Positions 35,140 to 50,202 are shown, counted from the stretch's first letter. The stretch is 64,000 bases of DNA from Mycolicibacterium rhodesiae NBB3 (GCF_000230895.2 NC_016604.1:2480001-2544000); one strand, 5' to 3'. Numbers and translations are program-made. The notes: a model not told the origin generated them from the letters alone.

Positions 35140-35940
35140 TCAGTACGCGGTCAGGCGCGCGACGATGGCCACTTCCCCGTCGGGGCCGACGGCCTTCGCC
35201 TCACCGATGGCGCTGCGGCGGCCGACTCGTAAAGCGGTTCCGACGTAACGTGATTCGGGGCTGCCGCGGAATTGGCGGATGAAGTTGACACGCAGCGACG
35301 CCGTGCGCAGCGGCCGTTCCTCGCGGCCTTCGTTGACGGCTGCCGACGCCACGAGTTCCAGCGCCATGGCCGACACCCCACCGTGCACGATGCCCATGCT
35401 GTTGTTCAGTACCGGATCGGGCAGTTGTTGAAGCGCCTTGGCCGCACCGCCACTTTCGGCGACCCGCACCGCCATCCGATCACTCAGCGAGCCTGGCGGT
35501 AGCGGGCCCGTAGGGCCGTCGGGAAATTCGGCGATGTCCCCCGGCGCGCTGATGTAGAAGGAGCGCACTGTCGCGGTGGCCAGCGTGACCCCCCGATGAG
35601 ACAACTCGCACAACCCGAGCGCGACGTCGCTCTTGGCGGCGAACGGCTTCGACGCCGCCTCCACCGGCGTGTCGGGGTCTTCGGCGATGACGTCGACCGC
35701 GTCGGGACGAACCTCGAACGACAATTCGCTGGACACAGTCCATTCACCGGGTCCCCGGCGACGGTGGTTGACGAGACCGCCGACGTGATCGACCAGCATC
35801 GCCAGCGGCGCGATCGTGAGCGTGCCGGTCAACGGATTGACCATGTCGCCCGCGGGAATGGACGCCACGCAACCGTCGGGACCGTCCTCGGACGTCACGA
35901 TGCCGAAGCGGCCCAACGGGGTGTTCAACGGGTGAGACAT
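35140..35940 (-). CDS. tandem hotdog acyl-CoA thioesterase-like protein
   Basis: A 266-residue protein with two hotdog domains. The second has N-N-S-M-G-I-V-H-G-G-V-S-A-M-A-L-E, the usual catalytic/structural motif; the first has a degenerate copy (G-T-L-T-I-A-P-L-A-M-L-V-D-H-V-G-G). Tandem arrangement is common in mycobacterial acyl-CoA thioesterases. The ATG at 35940 is chosen; an in-frame start at 36003 would cover the copper operator. It is divergent from the ATPase gene, so the CsoR-like site may affect both. Confidence 0.7.
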   Translation of the reverse strand: MSHPLNTPLGRFGIVTSEDGPDGCVASIPAGDMVNPLTGTLTIAPLAMLVDHVGGLVNHRRRGPGEWTVSSELSFEVRPDAVDVIAEDPDTPVEAASKPFAAKSDVALGLCELSHRGVTLATATVRSFYISAPGDIAEFPDGPTGPLPPGSLSDRMAVRVAESGGAAKALQQLPDPVLNNSMGIVHGGVSAMALELVASAAVNEGREERPLRTASLRVNFIRQFRGSPESRYVGTALRVGRRSAIGEAKAVGPDGEVAIVARLTAY

Positions 35941-35973
35941 CGCGATACAGAGTGCCGACAGACAGGGTGGCCG

Positions 35974-35994
35974 TATACCCCATCGGGGTATAGT
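35974..35994. promoter_or_regulatory. CsoR-like copper operator and promoter of the CPH ATPase gene
   Basis: TATACCCC-ATC-GGGGTATA (35974-35992) is a perfect 8-bp inverted repeat of the TACCCC..GGGGTA type bound by CsoR repressors. Its right end contains a -10 box TATAGT (35989-35994), 7 bp before the ATG at 36002, so the transcript may be leaderless. CsoR release by Cu(I) would derepress the gene. Confidence 0.75.
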
Positions 35995-36001
35995 CATCGT
36001 C

Positions 36002-38065
36002 ATGACCGAGGTAGATCACACTGCGCATCAGGTACCTGTGAGTCACGAGGTCCACGGCTCGCACGGCGGCCACGGTGACCATGGCGATCACGTCGCAGTG
36101 TTCCGGCGCATGTTCTGGGTGATGCTCCTGCTGGCCGTCCCGACCGTCGCGCTCTCGCCGATGTTCGCGATGATCCTCGGCTACGCCCTTCCGGAGTTCC
36201 CCGGTGCGCAATGGGTGTCGCCGGTATTGGGAACGGTGATGTACGCCTGGGGCGGCCGGCCGTTCCTGACCGGCGCGGTCGGTGAGATCCGTTCGCGCGC
36301 ACCGGGAATGATGCTGCTGATCGGGCTTGCGATCACGGTGGCCTTCGTATCGTCGTGGGGCGCCAGCCTGGGCCTGCTGCACCACCAACTCGACTTCTGG
36401 TGGGAGCTGGCGCTGCTGATCGTGATCATGCTGCTCGGCCACTGGATCGAGATGCGGTCGCTGGCACAGACCACGTCGGCGTTGGACTCGCTGGCCGCAC
36501 TGCTGCCCGATGAGGCGGAGCGCGTCGTAGGTGTGAGCACGGAGACGGTACCGCCGTCCGAACTGCGGGTGGGCGACGTGGTGATCGTGCGACCCGGGGG
36601 CAGTGTTCCCGCTGACGGCGAGATCGTCGACGGAACGGCGGATGTCGACGAGTCGATGGTCACCGGCGAGTCGCGTCCGGTGCGCCGCGGTGTCGGCGAC
36701 CAGGTGGTCGCGGGCACCGTCGCCACCGACTCCGGTCTGCGGGTGAGGGTGGCCGCCATCGGCGACGACACCACCCTGGCAGGCATTCAGCGGCTGGTGA
36801 CCGAGGCGCAGAACTCGTCGTCACGGGCTCAGCGTCTCGCGGACAAGGCGGCCGGCTGGCTGTTCTGGTTCGCGCTGGGCGCCGCGATCGTCACCGCCGT
36901 CGTGTGGAGCGTTCTCGGCCAGCCTGATCAGGCCGTGGTGCGCACCATCACGGTCCTGGTGATCGCCTGCCCCCACGCTTTGGGCCTGGCGATTCCGCTG
37001 GTGGTGTCCATCGCCACCGAACGCGCGGCCCGCGGCGGCGTGCTGATCAAGGACCGGCTCGCGCTGGAGAGCATGCGCACCGTCGGCGTGGTGTTGTTCG
37101 ACAAGACCGGGACGTTGACCAAGGGCGAGCCGACCGTCACCGCGGTCGCGACCACAGACCGGTCCGAGGACGACCTGTTGGCGTTGGCGGCAGCGGCGGA
37201 AACCGACTCGGAGCATCCGCTGGCTCGCGCGATCGTCGAGGCCGCCCGCACGCGCGGGCTGTCGATTCCACCGTCGTCGGACTTCAGCTCCTCGCCCGCG
37301 GTCGGTGTCGAGGCGGCGGTGGACGGACATCGGGTGCGGGTCGGCGGGCCGCGCCTGCTGGAGGAGGCGGGCCAGGACGAGCTTTCCGACGTGCAGTCAT
37401 GGCGCGCGGAAGGCGCCATAGTGCTGCACGTGCTGGTCGACGGCGTCGTGGCCGGGGCGCTCAAGCTCGCCGACGAGGTGCGCCCCGAGTCCCGCGAGAC
37501 CGTCGACGCCCTGCACAAGCTGGACATCGAGGTGGTGATGATCACAGGCGACGCCGAGTCGGTGGCGCGGTCGGTGGCCGACGATCTCGGCATCGAGCGG
37601 GTGTACGCCGGCGTTCGTCCTGGTGACAAGGCGGCGAAGGTCGGTGAGCTTCAACACGAAGGACTCGGCCGGGGGCGGGGAGTCGCGATGGTGGGCGACG
37701 GCGTCAACGACGCGCCCGCGCTGGCACAAGCGGACGTCGGGATCGCGATCGGCGCGGGTACCGATGTGGCCATCGCGTCGGCAGGCGTGATCCTCGCGAG
37801 TTCTGATCCACGGTCGGTGCTCTCGGTGATCGTGTTGTCCCGGGCGACCTACCGGAAGATGAAGCAAAACCTCTGGTGGGCAGCGGGATACAACCTGATC
37901 TCGGTTCCGCTTGCGGCAGGTGTGCTGGCACCGATCGGCTTTGTGCTGCCGATGTCGGTGGGTGCGATCTTGATGTCGGTGTCGACGGTTGTGGTCGCCG
38001 CCAACGCCCAGCTGCTCCGCAGGCTGGACCTGACTCCCGAGGCGAGTGTGCAGTCCATTCTCTAA
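36002..38065 (+). CDS. copper-exporting P1B-type ATPase (CPH type, CopB-like)
   Basis: A 687-residue P-type ATPase. The N-terminus is His-rich (H-G-S-H-G-G-H-G-D-H-G-D-H) instead of a CxxC metal domain. The membrane metal site is A-C-P-H-A-L-G, which is the CPH signature of CopB/Ag-Cu exporters. D-K-T-G-T (phosphorylated Asp), T-G-E-S, S-E-H-P-L-A and G-D-G-V-N-D-A-P are intact. It pumps Cu(I)/Ag(I) or Cu(II) out of the cell. The operator at 35974-35992 agrees with copper control. Confidence 0.9.
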   Translation: MTEVDHTAHQVPVSHEVHGSHGGHGDHGDHVAVFRRMFWVMLLLAVPTVALSPMFAMILGYALPEFPGAQWVSPVLGTVMYAWGGRPFLTGAVGEIRSRAPGMMLLIGLAITVAFVSSWGASLGLLHHQLDFWWELALLIVIMLLGHWIEMRSLAQTTSALDSLAALLPDEAERVVGVSTETVPPSELRVGDVVIVRPGGSVPADGEIVDGTADVDESMVTGESRPVRRGVGDQVVAGTVATDSGLRVRVAAIGDDTTLAGIQRLVTEAQNSSSRAQRLADKAAGWLFWFALGAAIVTAVVWSVLGQPDQAVVRTITVLVIACPHALGLAIPLVVSIATERAARGGVLIKDRLALESMRTVGVVLFDKTGTLTKGEPTVTAVATTDRSEDDLLALAAAAETDSEHPLARAIVEAARTRGLSIPPSSDFSSSPAVGVEAAVDGHRVRVGGPRLLEEAGQDELSDVQSWRAEGAIVLHVLVDGVVAGALKLADEVRPESRETVDALHKLDIEVVMITGDAESVARSVADDLGIERVYAGVRPGDKAAKVGELQHEGLGRGRGVAMVGDGVNDAPALAQADVGIAIGAGTDVAIASAGVILASSDPRSVLSVIVLSRATYRKMKQNLWWAAGYNLISVPLAAGVLAPIGFVLPMSVGAILMSVSTVVVAANAQLLRRLDLTPEASVQSIL

Positions 38066-38477
38066 GAACTTGGCTAGGCTTTGTCGCAAACCCGAATTCG
38101 CTAGTTGAGACTGGGTAAACGGCTAGAATTGTCGTTCAGCAAACTTTTGGAGGGAGGATTCCGGTAGTGTGACCTGCTTCGCATTGTGGCTGCCGGTCCG
38201 ATGTGCTGTCGAAATGCCAACGAGTGCAGCGCAATTCGGCGTCGCGCGCCCCCGGATTGGCCGTGGCAGAGGCGGCACCGGAAACTTCTAGTTAGGCGGT
38301 CCTAAGTTGGCATGTCACGCCCCGTTTGTCATATCGTTTGTCCACTTGTGGCGAGTGGGAAATGGGCCATCGTTCAGTGCTGCACGAAGGAACCGCCCTC
38401 GCCGAAACGGTCAAAGGCCGTCATCGATGGTTGGCCAGCGGAATCTCCGCTCGGCGTGCGGAAAAAGGTAGGTGGGA
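38066..38477 (+). other. 412-bp gltB upstream region without a recognised gene
   Basis: The only stretch longer than 300 bases without a gene. A TAGAAT (38124-38129) could be a -10 box with a poor -35. GGAGGGAGG (38149-38157) precedes a 39-codon frame from GTG 38169, ending TAG 38286-38288, possibly a leader peptide. TTAGG-CGGT-CCTAA lies at 38292-38305 and the 19 bases 38287-38305 match the IdeR iron-box consensus at 13 positions, which is below what is normally accepted. No tRNA or riboswitch fold was recognised. Confidence 0.4.
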
Positions 38478-43074
<4,597 letters not shown>

Positions 43075-43082
<8 letters not shown>

Positions 43083-44541
43083 TCCTCGCGGTTTTCTCAA
43101 GTACACCAAGCGCGAGACCCCGCCACGGCGCCCGGTCCCGTTGCGGCTTCTCGACTGGAAAGAGGTCTACGAGGACTTCTCTCATGACACGCTGCGTGAG
43201 CAGGCGTCGCGGTGCATGGATTGCGGAATCCCGTTCTGCCACAACGGGTGCCCGCTGGGGAATCTGATCCCCGAGTGGAACGACCTGGTGCGCAACGATC
43301 GCTGGCGTGATGCGATCGAGCGGCTGCACGCCACGAACAACTTCCCCGAGTTCACCGGACGGCTGTGCCCGGCGCCGTGCGAAGGCTCCTGCGTGCTCGG
43401 CATCAACCAGGATCCGGTCACGATCAAGCAGGTCGAGGTCGAGATCATCGACAACGCCTTCGACAAGGGCTGGGTCGTCCCGTTGCCGCCCGACAAGCTG
43501 ACCGGCAAGAAGGTCGCAGTCGTCGGCTCGGGGCCCGCCGGGCTGGCCGCCGCACAGCAACTGACTCGTGCGGGCCATACGGTGACGGTGTTCGAGCGCG
43601 AGGACCGCATCGGCGGGTTGCTGCGCTACGGCATACCCGAGTTCAAGATGGAAAAGCGGCACATCGATCGCCGTCTGGAGCAGATGTCGGCGGAGGGGAC
43701 GGTGTTCCGGCCGGGTGTGAACGTCGGGGTCGACATCACCGTCGCGCAGCTGCGGCTGAACTACGACGCCGTGGTGCTGGCCGGCGGGGCGACCGCATGG
43801 CGCGATCTGCCCATCCCGGGTCGCGAGCTCGACGGCATCCATCAGGCGATGGAGTTCCTGCCGTGGGCCAACCGCGTCCAGCAGGGCGACGACGTGCTGG
43901 GCGAGGACGGTGAACCGCCGATCACCGCCAAGGGCAAGAAGGTGGTCATCATCGGCGGCGGCGACACCGGCGCAGACTGCCTCGGCACGTCGCATCGGCA
44001 GGGCGCAGAGAGCGTGCACCAGTTCGAGATCATGCCGCGCCCGCCGGAGGAACGTGCCGACAGCACGCCGTGGCCGGTCTACCCGCTGATGTTCCGCGTG
44101 TCGTCGGCGCACGAAGAGGGCGGCGAGCGCGTCTACTCGGTCAACACCGAGGAATTCCTTGGCAGCGACGGACGGGTCACGCACCTGCGCGGCCACGAGG
44201 TCGAGATGAAGGCGGGCAAGTTCGAGAAGATCGACGGCAGCGACTTCGAGCTGGACGCCGATCTGGTGCTGCTGGCCATGGGCTTCGTCGGCCCTGAGCG
44301 CGAGGGGTTGCTGACCGAACTCGGCGTCGAGTTCACCGACCGCGGCAACGTCGCGCGCGACAAGGATTTCGCCACGACGGTGCCCGGCATCTTCGTGGCA
44401 GGCGACATGGGCCGCGGTCAGTCGCTGATCGTGTGGGCGATCGCCGAGGGGCGCGCCGCGGCGGCCGGTGTGGACCGGTATCTTATGGGCAGCACCGCGC
44501 TACCCGCGCCGATCAAACCGACGGCCGTACCGCAGCGGTAG
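43075..44541 (+). CDS. gltD: glutamate synthase small subunit
   Basis: A 488-residue NADPH-dependent GOGAT beta subunit. The N-terminal Cys clusters [13 protein letters not shown] and C-P-A-P-C-E-G-S-C bind two 4Fe-4S clusters. The FAD loop is [11 protein letters not shown] and the NADPH loop [10 protein letters not shown]. It passes electrons from NADPH to GltB. The GTG at 43075 overlaps gltB by 8 nt, so both are made in step. Confidence 0.97.
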
Positions 44542-44580
44542 CTCTCAGCAACCGGATCCCCTAGCTCGCCCAAGCGTCCC

Positions 44581-45201
44581 TCAGCGTCGCAGCCGCCGAA
44601 CCCCCGCGGCGCGCAGTTCGAGGTCCGCAAGTCCGTGGATAGCGGTCGCATCGTGGCTGCGCCATGCACCGACCGGATCGGGATGTATCGCCAGCAGCTT
44701 GCTCAGCGACCGGTTGGCCAGTGCTCGCATCGCCAGCAGCTGCTCGCCCGCCGCTGTTCGCGCCAACGTGATCGCAATCCACTTGCGGCGGAAGAACCTG
44801 ATACGCAGAAACAGCCACGGCATCGCGACGAACAGAATGGGCGGGGCCGCCACCGCCAGTGCGAGCACCCACGCCAGCCATGACGCCGTCGAGTCGAGGC
44901 TCTGGCCGGCCCCGGCGATGTCGAGTGCGGCCGCGGCGGCCGCCCGCAGCGGTTTGGCCAACGAGTCCCCGACGAGCGGGAAGTCGTCTGTGCTGTCTCC
45001 GGCGGAATTGAGGTTGTCGGCGACGCCGTTGGCTCCGCTCTGCACCTGACGGCCCACCTCGGCGATCGTGGACACGGCGGAATGGACGGCCATTCCGACC
45101 AGCACCCAGACCACCGTCCAGGTGATCACGACGATGTCGCTGATCAGTTGACCCAGCAGGCGCGACGGTGTGGTGGCGTAGGGGATAAACCGCGAACTCA
45201 T
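44581..45201 (-). CDS. membrane protein (Rv0779c-like)
   Basis: A 206-residue protein with two membrane segments at about residues 18-42 and 108-132, and between them a soluble loop rich in Asn/Asp/Ser (residues about 50-90). Its position right before purC, divergent from it, is that of Rv0779c. The function is unknown. Confidence 0.75.
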   Translation of the reverse strand: MSSRFIPYATTPSRLLGQLISDIVVITWTVVWVLVGMAVHSAVSTIAEVGRQVQSGANGVADNLNSAGDSTDDFPLVGDSLAKPLRAAAAAALDIAGAGQSLDSTASWLAWVLALAVAAPPILFVAMPWLFLRIRFFRRKWIAITLARTAAGEQLLAMRALANRSLSKLLAIHPDPVGAWRSHDATAIHGLADLELRAAGVRRLRR

Positions 45202-45231
45202 GAATCAGATGCTGCCCGATAAGCTGGCCCG

Positions 45232-46125
45232 ATGCGCCCCGCTCTGTCCGACTACCAGCATCTGGCCAGCGGCAAGGTTCGCGAGCTGTATCGGATCGAC
45301 GACGGGCACCTGCTCTTCGTCGCCACCGACCGGATTTCGGCCTTCGACTACATCCTGGACAGCCAGATCCCCGACAAGGGCCGCATTCTGACCGCGATGA
45401 GCGTGTTCTTCTTCGACTATCTCGAGGCGCCTAACCATCTGGCCGGTCCGCCCGACGACGAGCGCATCCCCGAGGAGGTGCTCGGCCGCGCGCTGGTGGT
45501 CGACGAGCTCGAGATGATGCCCGTCGAGGCGGTGGCACGCGGATACCTCACCGGCTCCGGGCTGATCGACTATCAGAAGACGGGCGCGCTTTGCGGTATC
45601 GCACTGCCTTCAGGCCTCGTCGAGGCGAGCAAGTTCAGCGAGCCGTTGTTCACGCCGGCGACCAAAGCCGAACTGGGAGCCCACGATGAGAACATCACGT
45701 TCGACGACGTGATCGAGATGATCGGCACAGAGCGGGCCGATCAGCTGCGCGAGCGCACGCTGCAGACCTACACCCAGGGCGCCGATCACGCGCTGACGAA
45801 AGGCATCATCGTCGCCGACACCAAATTCGAGTTCGGCGTCGACTCCGAAGGCAACCTTCGCCTGGCCGACGAGATCTTCACGCCGGACTCGTCGCGGTAC
45901 TGGCGCGCCGACGACTACGCCGAAGGCGTCGTACAGAACAGCTTTGACAAACAGTTCGTTCGCAACTGGTTGATCGGGCCGGATTCGGGCTGGGACCGGC
46001 ACGGGGATACGCCGCCCCCGCCACTGCCCGCCGACATCGTCGACGCGACCCGTGCGCGGTACATCGAGGCGTACGAACGTATCTCGGGTCTGGAGTTCGC
46101 AGACTGGATCGGGGCCGACGCGTGA
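45232..46125 (+). CDS. purC: phosphoribosylaminoimidazole-succinocarboxamide synthase
   Basis: A 297-residue SAICAR synthetase, which joins CAIR and aspartate in purine synthesis. Signatures are G-K-V-R-E-L-Y (ATP loop), [22 protein letters not shown] and [10 protein letters not shown]. Its stop overlaps the ptrB start (GTGA). The purS-purQ genes follow about 9 kb later; the intervening genes keep the M. tuberculosis order. Confidence 0.97.
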   Translation: MRPALSDYQHLASGKVRELYRIDDGHLLFVATDRISAFDYILDSQIPDKGRILTAMSVFFFDYLEAPNHLAGPPDDERIPEEVLGRALVVDELEMMPVEAVARGYLTGSGLIDYQKTGALCGIALPSGLVEASKFSEPLFTPATKAELGAHDENITFDDVIEMIGTERADQLRERTLQTYTQGADHALTKGIIVADTKFEFGVDSEGNLRLADEIFTPDSSRYWRADDYAEGVVQNSFDKQFVRNWLIGPDSGWDRHGDTPPPPLPADIVDATRARYIEAYERISGLEFADWIGADA

Positions 46126-48281
46126 AGCCAGCTGGATCGGATGTCGGCGCCGTGGCGCCTCCGGTCGCCAAACGAGTCGACCATCGACGTGAGTTCCACG
46201 GCGACGTCTTCATCGACCCCTATGAGTGGATGAGAGACAAGGACAACCCGGAGGTGATCGACTACCTCAAGGCCGAGAACGACTACACCGACCACGCCAC
46301 CGAGTCGCTTGCACCGTTGCGGCAGAAGATCTTCGACGAGATCAAAGCCCGCACCAAGGAGACCGATCTGTCGGTGCCGACCCGGCGCGGCGACTGGTGG
46401 TACTACGGCCGGAGCTTCGAGGGCAAGCAGTACAACGTGCACTGCCGTTGTCCGATCGGCGATTACGCCGACTGGGTTCCGCCGGAACTCGACGAGTCGA
46501 CCGAGATCGACGGCGAACAGGTCCTGATCGACGAGAACCTCGAGGCCGACGGCCACGAGTTCTTCACGCTGGGAGCAGCGGGTGTCAGCATGGACGGAAA
46601 CGTTCTTGCCTACTCCGTCGACACCAAGGGCGACGAGCGATACACGCTGCGGTTCAAGGACTTGCGCACGGGAACGCTGTATGACGACGAAATCGTCGGT
46701 ATCGGCGCCGGCGTGACATGGGCGGCCGACAACCGCACCGTCTACTACACGACGGTCGACGAGGCGTGGCGTCCTGACACCGTGTGGCGGCACCGCATCG
46801 GATCCGGGCTGCCCGCGGAGCAGGTCTATCACGAACCCGACGAGAAGTTCTGGCTCGCCGTCGGGCGCACCCGTAGCGACAAGTACGTGCTCATCGCCGC
46901 GGGCAGCGCCGTGACCACCGAGGTGCGCTACGGCGACGCCGCCGATCCGCAGACGCAGTTCACGCCGGTGTGGCCGCGCCGCGAACTCGTCGAGTATTCG
47001 GTGGAACACGCGATCGTCGGCGGTGAGGACCGATTCCTGATCCTGCACAACGATGGAGCGGAGAATTTCGCGCTCGTCGAGGCGCCGGTGTCCGATCCCA
47101 CCTCCCTTCGTACGCTCATCGAGCACCGCGACGACGTGCGGCTCGACTCCGTCGACGCGTTCGAGGGGCATCTGGTCGTCAGCTACCGCAGCGAAGCGCT
47201 GCCCAAGATTCAGCTCTGGCCGATCTACGCCAACGGCACCTACGGCCATCCCGAAGAGCTCACTTTCGAATCCGAACTGATGTCGGCGGGCCTCGGGGGC
47301 AATCCGAACTGGAGCTCACCGAAGTTGCGCATCGGTGCGACGTCGTTCGTGATCCCGGTGCGGATCTACGACCTGGACCTCGCGTCGGGTGAGCGGACAC
47401 TGCTGCGGGAACAACCGGTGCTTGGCGACTATCGGCCCGAGGACTATGTGGAGCGACGCGATTGGGCGGTCGCCGCCGACGGTGCGCGGGTGCCGATCTC
47501 GATCGTTCACCGCATCGGTCTGCAGTACCCGGCGCCGGCGTTGTTGTACGGCTATGGCGCCTACGAGGCGTGCGAGGATCCGCGGTTCTCCATCGCCCGG
47601 CTTTCGCTTCTCGACCGCGGAATGGTGTTCGCGGTGGCCCATGTGCGCGGCGGCGGTGAACTCGGCCGCCTGTGGTACGAGCACGGGAAGCTGCTCGAGA
47701 AGAAGAACACTTTCACCGACTTCATCGCCGTCGCACAGCATCTCGTTGTCACCGACGTCACGCGACCGGAGACCCTGGTTGCGTACGGCGGCAGCGCGGG
47801 CGGGCTGCTTGTGGGGGCCGTCGCCAATATGGCTCCCGAACTGTTCGCAGGTGTTCTCGCTCTCGTGCCGTTCGTCGACCCGCTGACGACCATCCTGGAC
47901 CCGTCGCTGCCGCTGACCGTCACCGAGTGGGACGAGTGGGGAAACCCGTTGCAGGACAAAGACGTATACGAGTACATGAAGGGTTATTCGCCGTACGAGA
48001 ATGTCGACGCGAACAACTATCCGCCCATCCTGGCCATGACATCGTTGAACGACACCCGGGTGCTGTACGTCGAACCGGCGAAATGGGTGGCCGCGCTGAG
48101 GCACACCAAGTCCGGCGCGCCCTCGGTGCTGCTCAAGACCGAGATGAACGCCGGCCACGGCGGTATCAGCGGACGCTACGAGCGGTGGAAGGAGACAGCG
48201 TTCCAATACGCATGGCTGTTGGACGCCGCCAAGGCTCACCACGTGGGCGGCGCCTACGAGGAAGACCTGCTCGAACGTTGA
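46122..48281 (+). CDS. ptrB: oligopeptidase B / prolyl oligopeptidase family protease
   Basis: A 719-residue serine peptidase. The N-terminal seven-bladed propeller is followed by an alpha/beta hydrolase with nucleophile motif Y-G-G-S-A-G-G, Asp in S-L-N-D-T-R-V and His in A-G-H-G-G-I-S-G-R. It cleaves short peptides after basic residues. The gene is one intact frame here; in M. tuberculosis I recall it as split (Rv0781/Rv0782). It is coupled to purC. Confidence 0.95.
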   Translation: MKPAGSDVGAVAPPVAKRVDHRREFHGDVFIDPYEWMRDKDNPEVIDYLKAENDYTDHATESLAPLRQKIFDEIKARTKETDLSVPTRRGDWWYYGRSFEGKQYNVHCRCPIGDYADWVPPELDESTEIDGEQVLIDENLEADGHEFFTLGAAGVSMDGNVLAYSVDTKGDERYTLRFKDLRTGTLYDDEIVGIGAGVTWAADNRTVYYTTVDEAWRPDTVWRHRIGSGLPAEQVYHEPDEKFWLAVGRTRSDKYVLIAAGSAVTTEVRYGDAADPQTQFTPVWPRRELVEYSVEHAIVGGEDRFLILHNDGAENFALVEAPVSDPTSLRTLIEHRDDVRLDSVDAFEGHLVVSYRSEALPKIQLWPIYANGTYGHPEELTFESELMSAGLGGNPNWSSPKLRIGATSFVIPVRIYDLDLASGERTLLREQPVLGDYRPEDYVERRDWAVAADGARVPISIVHRIGLQYPAPALLYGYGAYEACEDPRFSIARLSLLDRGMVFAVAHVRGGGELGRLWYEHGKLLEKKNTFTDFIAVAQHLVVTDVTRPETLVAYGGSAGGLLVGAVANMAPELFAGVLALVPFVDPLTTILDPSLPLTVTEWDEWGNPLQDKDVYEYMKGYSPYENVDANNYPPILAMTSLNDTRVLYVEPAKWVAALRHTKSGAPSVLLKTEMNAGHGGISGRYERWKETAFQYAWLLDAAKAHHVGGAYEEDLLER

Positions 48282-48326
48282 CCCCACAAATCTAGGCACT
48301 GTCAAGATCACCTGTATGATCGCCGG

Positions 48327-48893
48327 ATGGGCAAAAGCTCCTATCACCACGGCGACCTGAGGACCGTGATCCTCGCGAAGGCTGCCGACCTGGTGGCCCA
48401 GCGCGGTGCCGACGGGATCTCGCTGCGGGAACTCGCCCGGGAAGCCGGCGTCTCGCATGCCGCACCTGCGCACCACTTCACCGATCGTCGCGGGCTGTTC
48501 ACCGCCCTGGCCGCCGAGGGCTGGCGAAAGCTGGCCGTCGCGCTCGACGGTGCCCGGCCCGAATTCACCGCCGCCGCATTGGCATACGTGCGATTCGCTC
48601 TAGACCATCCGGGCCACTACGCGGTCATGTTCGACCGTTCCCTGGTCGACCCCGACGACGTGGAGTTGGTAGCGGCCCAGGATGCGGCCGGCGCAGAATT
48701 GAGCCGAGGTGTGAACACCCTCGACGATCCGCGCGCCGAGGCCGACCCGCAGGCGGCTGCGTTGGCGGCATGGTCTCTGGTACATGGTTTTTCGCTGCTG
48801 TGGCTCAACGGCAACATTCCAGCCATCGATGACGGAGGCGATCCCATGATGACCATCGACCGTGTCGCGGGGATGCTGTTCAGAACACGGTAG
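48327..48893 (+). CDS. TetR-family regulator (WHG-domain type)
   Basis: A 188-residue regulator. The N-terminus S-S-Y-H-H-G-D-L-R and helix-turn-helix I-S-L-R-E-L-A-R-E-A-G-V-S-H-A-A-P-A-H-H-F are typical of the group with a C-terminal WHG-like ligand domain. It is followed by a glutathione peroxidase gene at 10 nt, which it may co-regulate. A C-C-T-G-T-A-T-G-A-T region upstream shows no clear operator. Confidence 0.85.
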   Translation: MGKSSYHHGDLRTVILAKAADLVAQRGADGISLRELAREAGVSHAAPAHHFTDRRGLFTALAAEGWRKLAVALDGARPEFTAAALAYVRFALDHPGHYAVMFDRSLVDPDDVELVAAQDAAGAELSRGVNTLDDPRAEADPQAAALAAWSLVHGFSLLWLNGNIPAIDDGGDPMMTIDRVAGMLFRTR

Positions 48894-48903
48894 CGTGCCA
48901 GGC

Positions 48904-49401
48904 ATGACCGAAACACCGCTCACCGATATCGCTCTGACCACGCTCGACGGCCAGCCCACCACACTCGGCCAACTCGCCGACGGCGCTGCGCTGGTGGTCA
49001 ACGTCGCCTCGAAATGCGGACTGACGCCGCAGTACACGGCCCTCGAGCGGCTCGCCAAGGACTACCGGGACCGCGGACTGACGGTCGTCGGCGTGCCGTG
49101 TAACCAGTTCATGGGCCAGGAACCGGGTTCGGCCGAAGAGATCGCGGAGTTCTGCTCGACGACGTACGGGGTCACGTTCCCGCTGCTGGAGAAGACCGAC
49201 GTCAACGGTGAGGGCAGGCACCCGTTGTACGCCGAGCTGACGAAGACACCCGACGATGCGGGTGAAGCGGGCGATATCCAGTGGAACTTCGAGAAGTTCC
49301 TGCTCGCGCCCGGCGGGAAGGTGGTCAAGAGGATTCGGCCACGCACCGAGCCGGATGCCCCCGAGGTCATCGCAGCGATCGAAGAAGTGCTTCCGCGTTA
49401 G
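48904..49401 (+). CDS. glutathione peroxidase-family protein
   Basis: A 165-residue thioredoxin-fold peroxidase. The peroxidatic Cys sits in N-V-A-S-K-C-G-L-T, with the Gln/Asn and Trp of the active site in C-N-Q-F-M-G-Q-E-P and W-N-F-E-K-F. It is the Cys (not selenocysteine) form, which normally uses thioredoxin rather than glutathione; mycobacteria do not make glutathione. The ATG at 48904 is chosen; a start at 48862 overlaps the TetR gene. Confidence 0.9.
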   Translation: MTETPLTDIALTTLDGQPTTLGQLADGAALVVNVASKCGLTPQYTALERLAKDYRDRGLTVVGVPCNQFMGQEPGSAEEIAEFCSTTYGVTFPLLEKTDVNGEGRHPLYAELTKTPDDAGEAGDIQWNFEKFLLAPGGKVVKRIRPRTEPDAPEVIAAIEEVLPR

Positions 49402-49473
49402 CCGCACCGGATGGACAACTGTCGGCAGGGTGTCTGAAACCACCGCGACACCTGAAGTTGCCACAATGACCGC

Positions 49474-50178
49474 GTGGCAGGACAACTGATCGTCTCGATA
49501 TCCGGGATCAGCGACCGCACGTTGGGAGACGTCGCGGACTTCTGCTGTCAGCTCGGCTCGCGAAATGTGCCGGTGTCGCTGCTGGTGGCACCGCGGATCA
49601 AGGGTGGCTACCGCCTGGACGTGGACGCCCCCACCGTCGAGTGGCTCGGCGCACGGCGCGATGCGGGAGACGCCATCGTGTTGCATGGTTTCGACGAAGC
49701 CGCGAGGAAGAAGCGCCGCGGCGAATTCGCGACTCTGCCTGCGCACGAGGCGAACCTGCGACTGATGGCCGCCGATCGGGTGATGGAGCATGTCGGACTG
49801 CGGACGCGCCTGTTCGCGGCGCCTGGCTGGGCAGTGTCGCCGGGAACTGTTATGGCTTTGCCGCGCAACGGCTTTCGGATGCTCGCAGCGCTGAGCGACA
49901 TCACCGACCTGGTGCGCAATACGACTGTCCGCGCCCGGGTGCTCGGCATCGGCGAGGGATTTCTCACCGAACCGTGGTGGTGCCGCACGCTCGTGCTGTC
50001 CGCCGAACGTACAGCGCGGCGCGACGGCATCGTCCGGATCGCCGTCGCCGCGCGTCACCTGCGCAGGCCCGGTCCGCGCCAGGCGATGCTCGACGCCGTC
50101 GACCTCTCGCTGATGCACGAGTGCGCGCCCGCGGTCTACCGGTGGACCCCATACAGTGCATTGACAGACGCGGCATAG
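49474..50178 (+). CDS. DUF2334 polysaccharide-deacetylase-like protein (Rv0784-like)
   Basis: A 234-residue protein of the DUF2334/deacetylase-like fold. The pattern V-S-I-S-G-I-S-D, V-S-L-L-V-A-P-R and I-V-L-H-G-F-D corresponds to the strands that carry the metal site in polysaccharide deacetylases. The gene position between the peroxidase and the flavoprotein corresponds to Rv0784. The substrate is unknown. Confidence 0.75.
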   Translation: MAGQLIVSISGISDRTLGDVADFCCQLGSRNVPVSLLVAPRIKGGYRLDVDAPTVEWLGARRDAGDAIVLHGFDEAARKKRRGEFATLPAHEANLRLMAADRVMEHVGLRTRLFAAPGWAVSPGTVMALPRNGFRMLAALSDITDLVRNTTVRARVLGIGEGFLTEPWWCRTLVLSAERTARRDGIVRIAVAARHLRRPGPRQAMLDAVDLSLMHECAPAVYRWTPYSALTDAA

Positions 50179-50202
50179 TCTCCGCCCGCTAACGTGGCGA
50201 GC

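Noticed and set aside
38287..38305. IdeR iron box before gltB
   Set aside because: Only 13 of 19 positions match and the outer left arm is wrong. It is kept as a weak observation, not as a called site.
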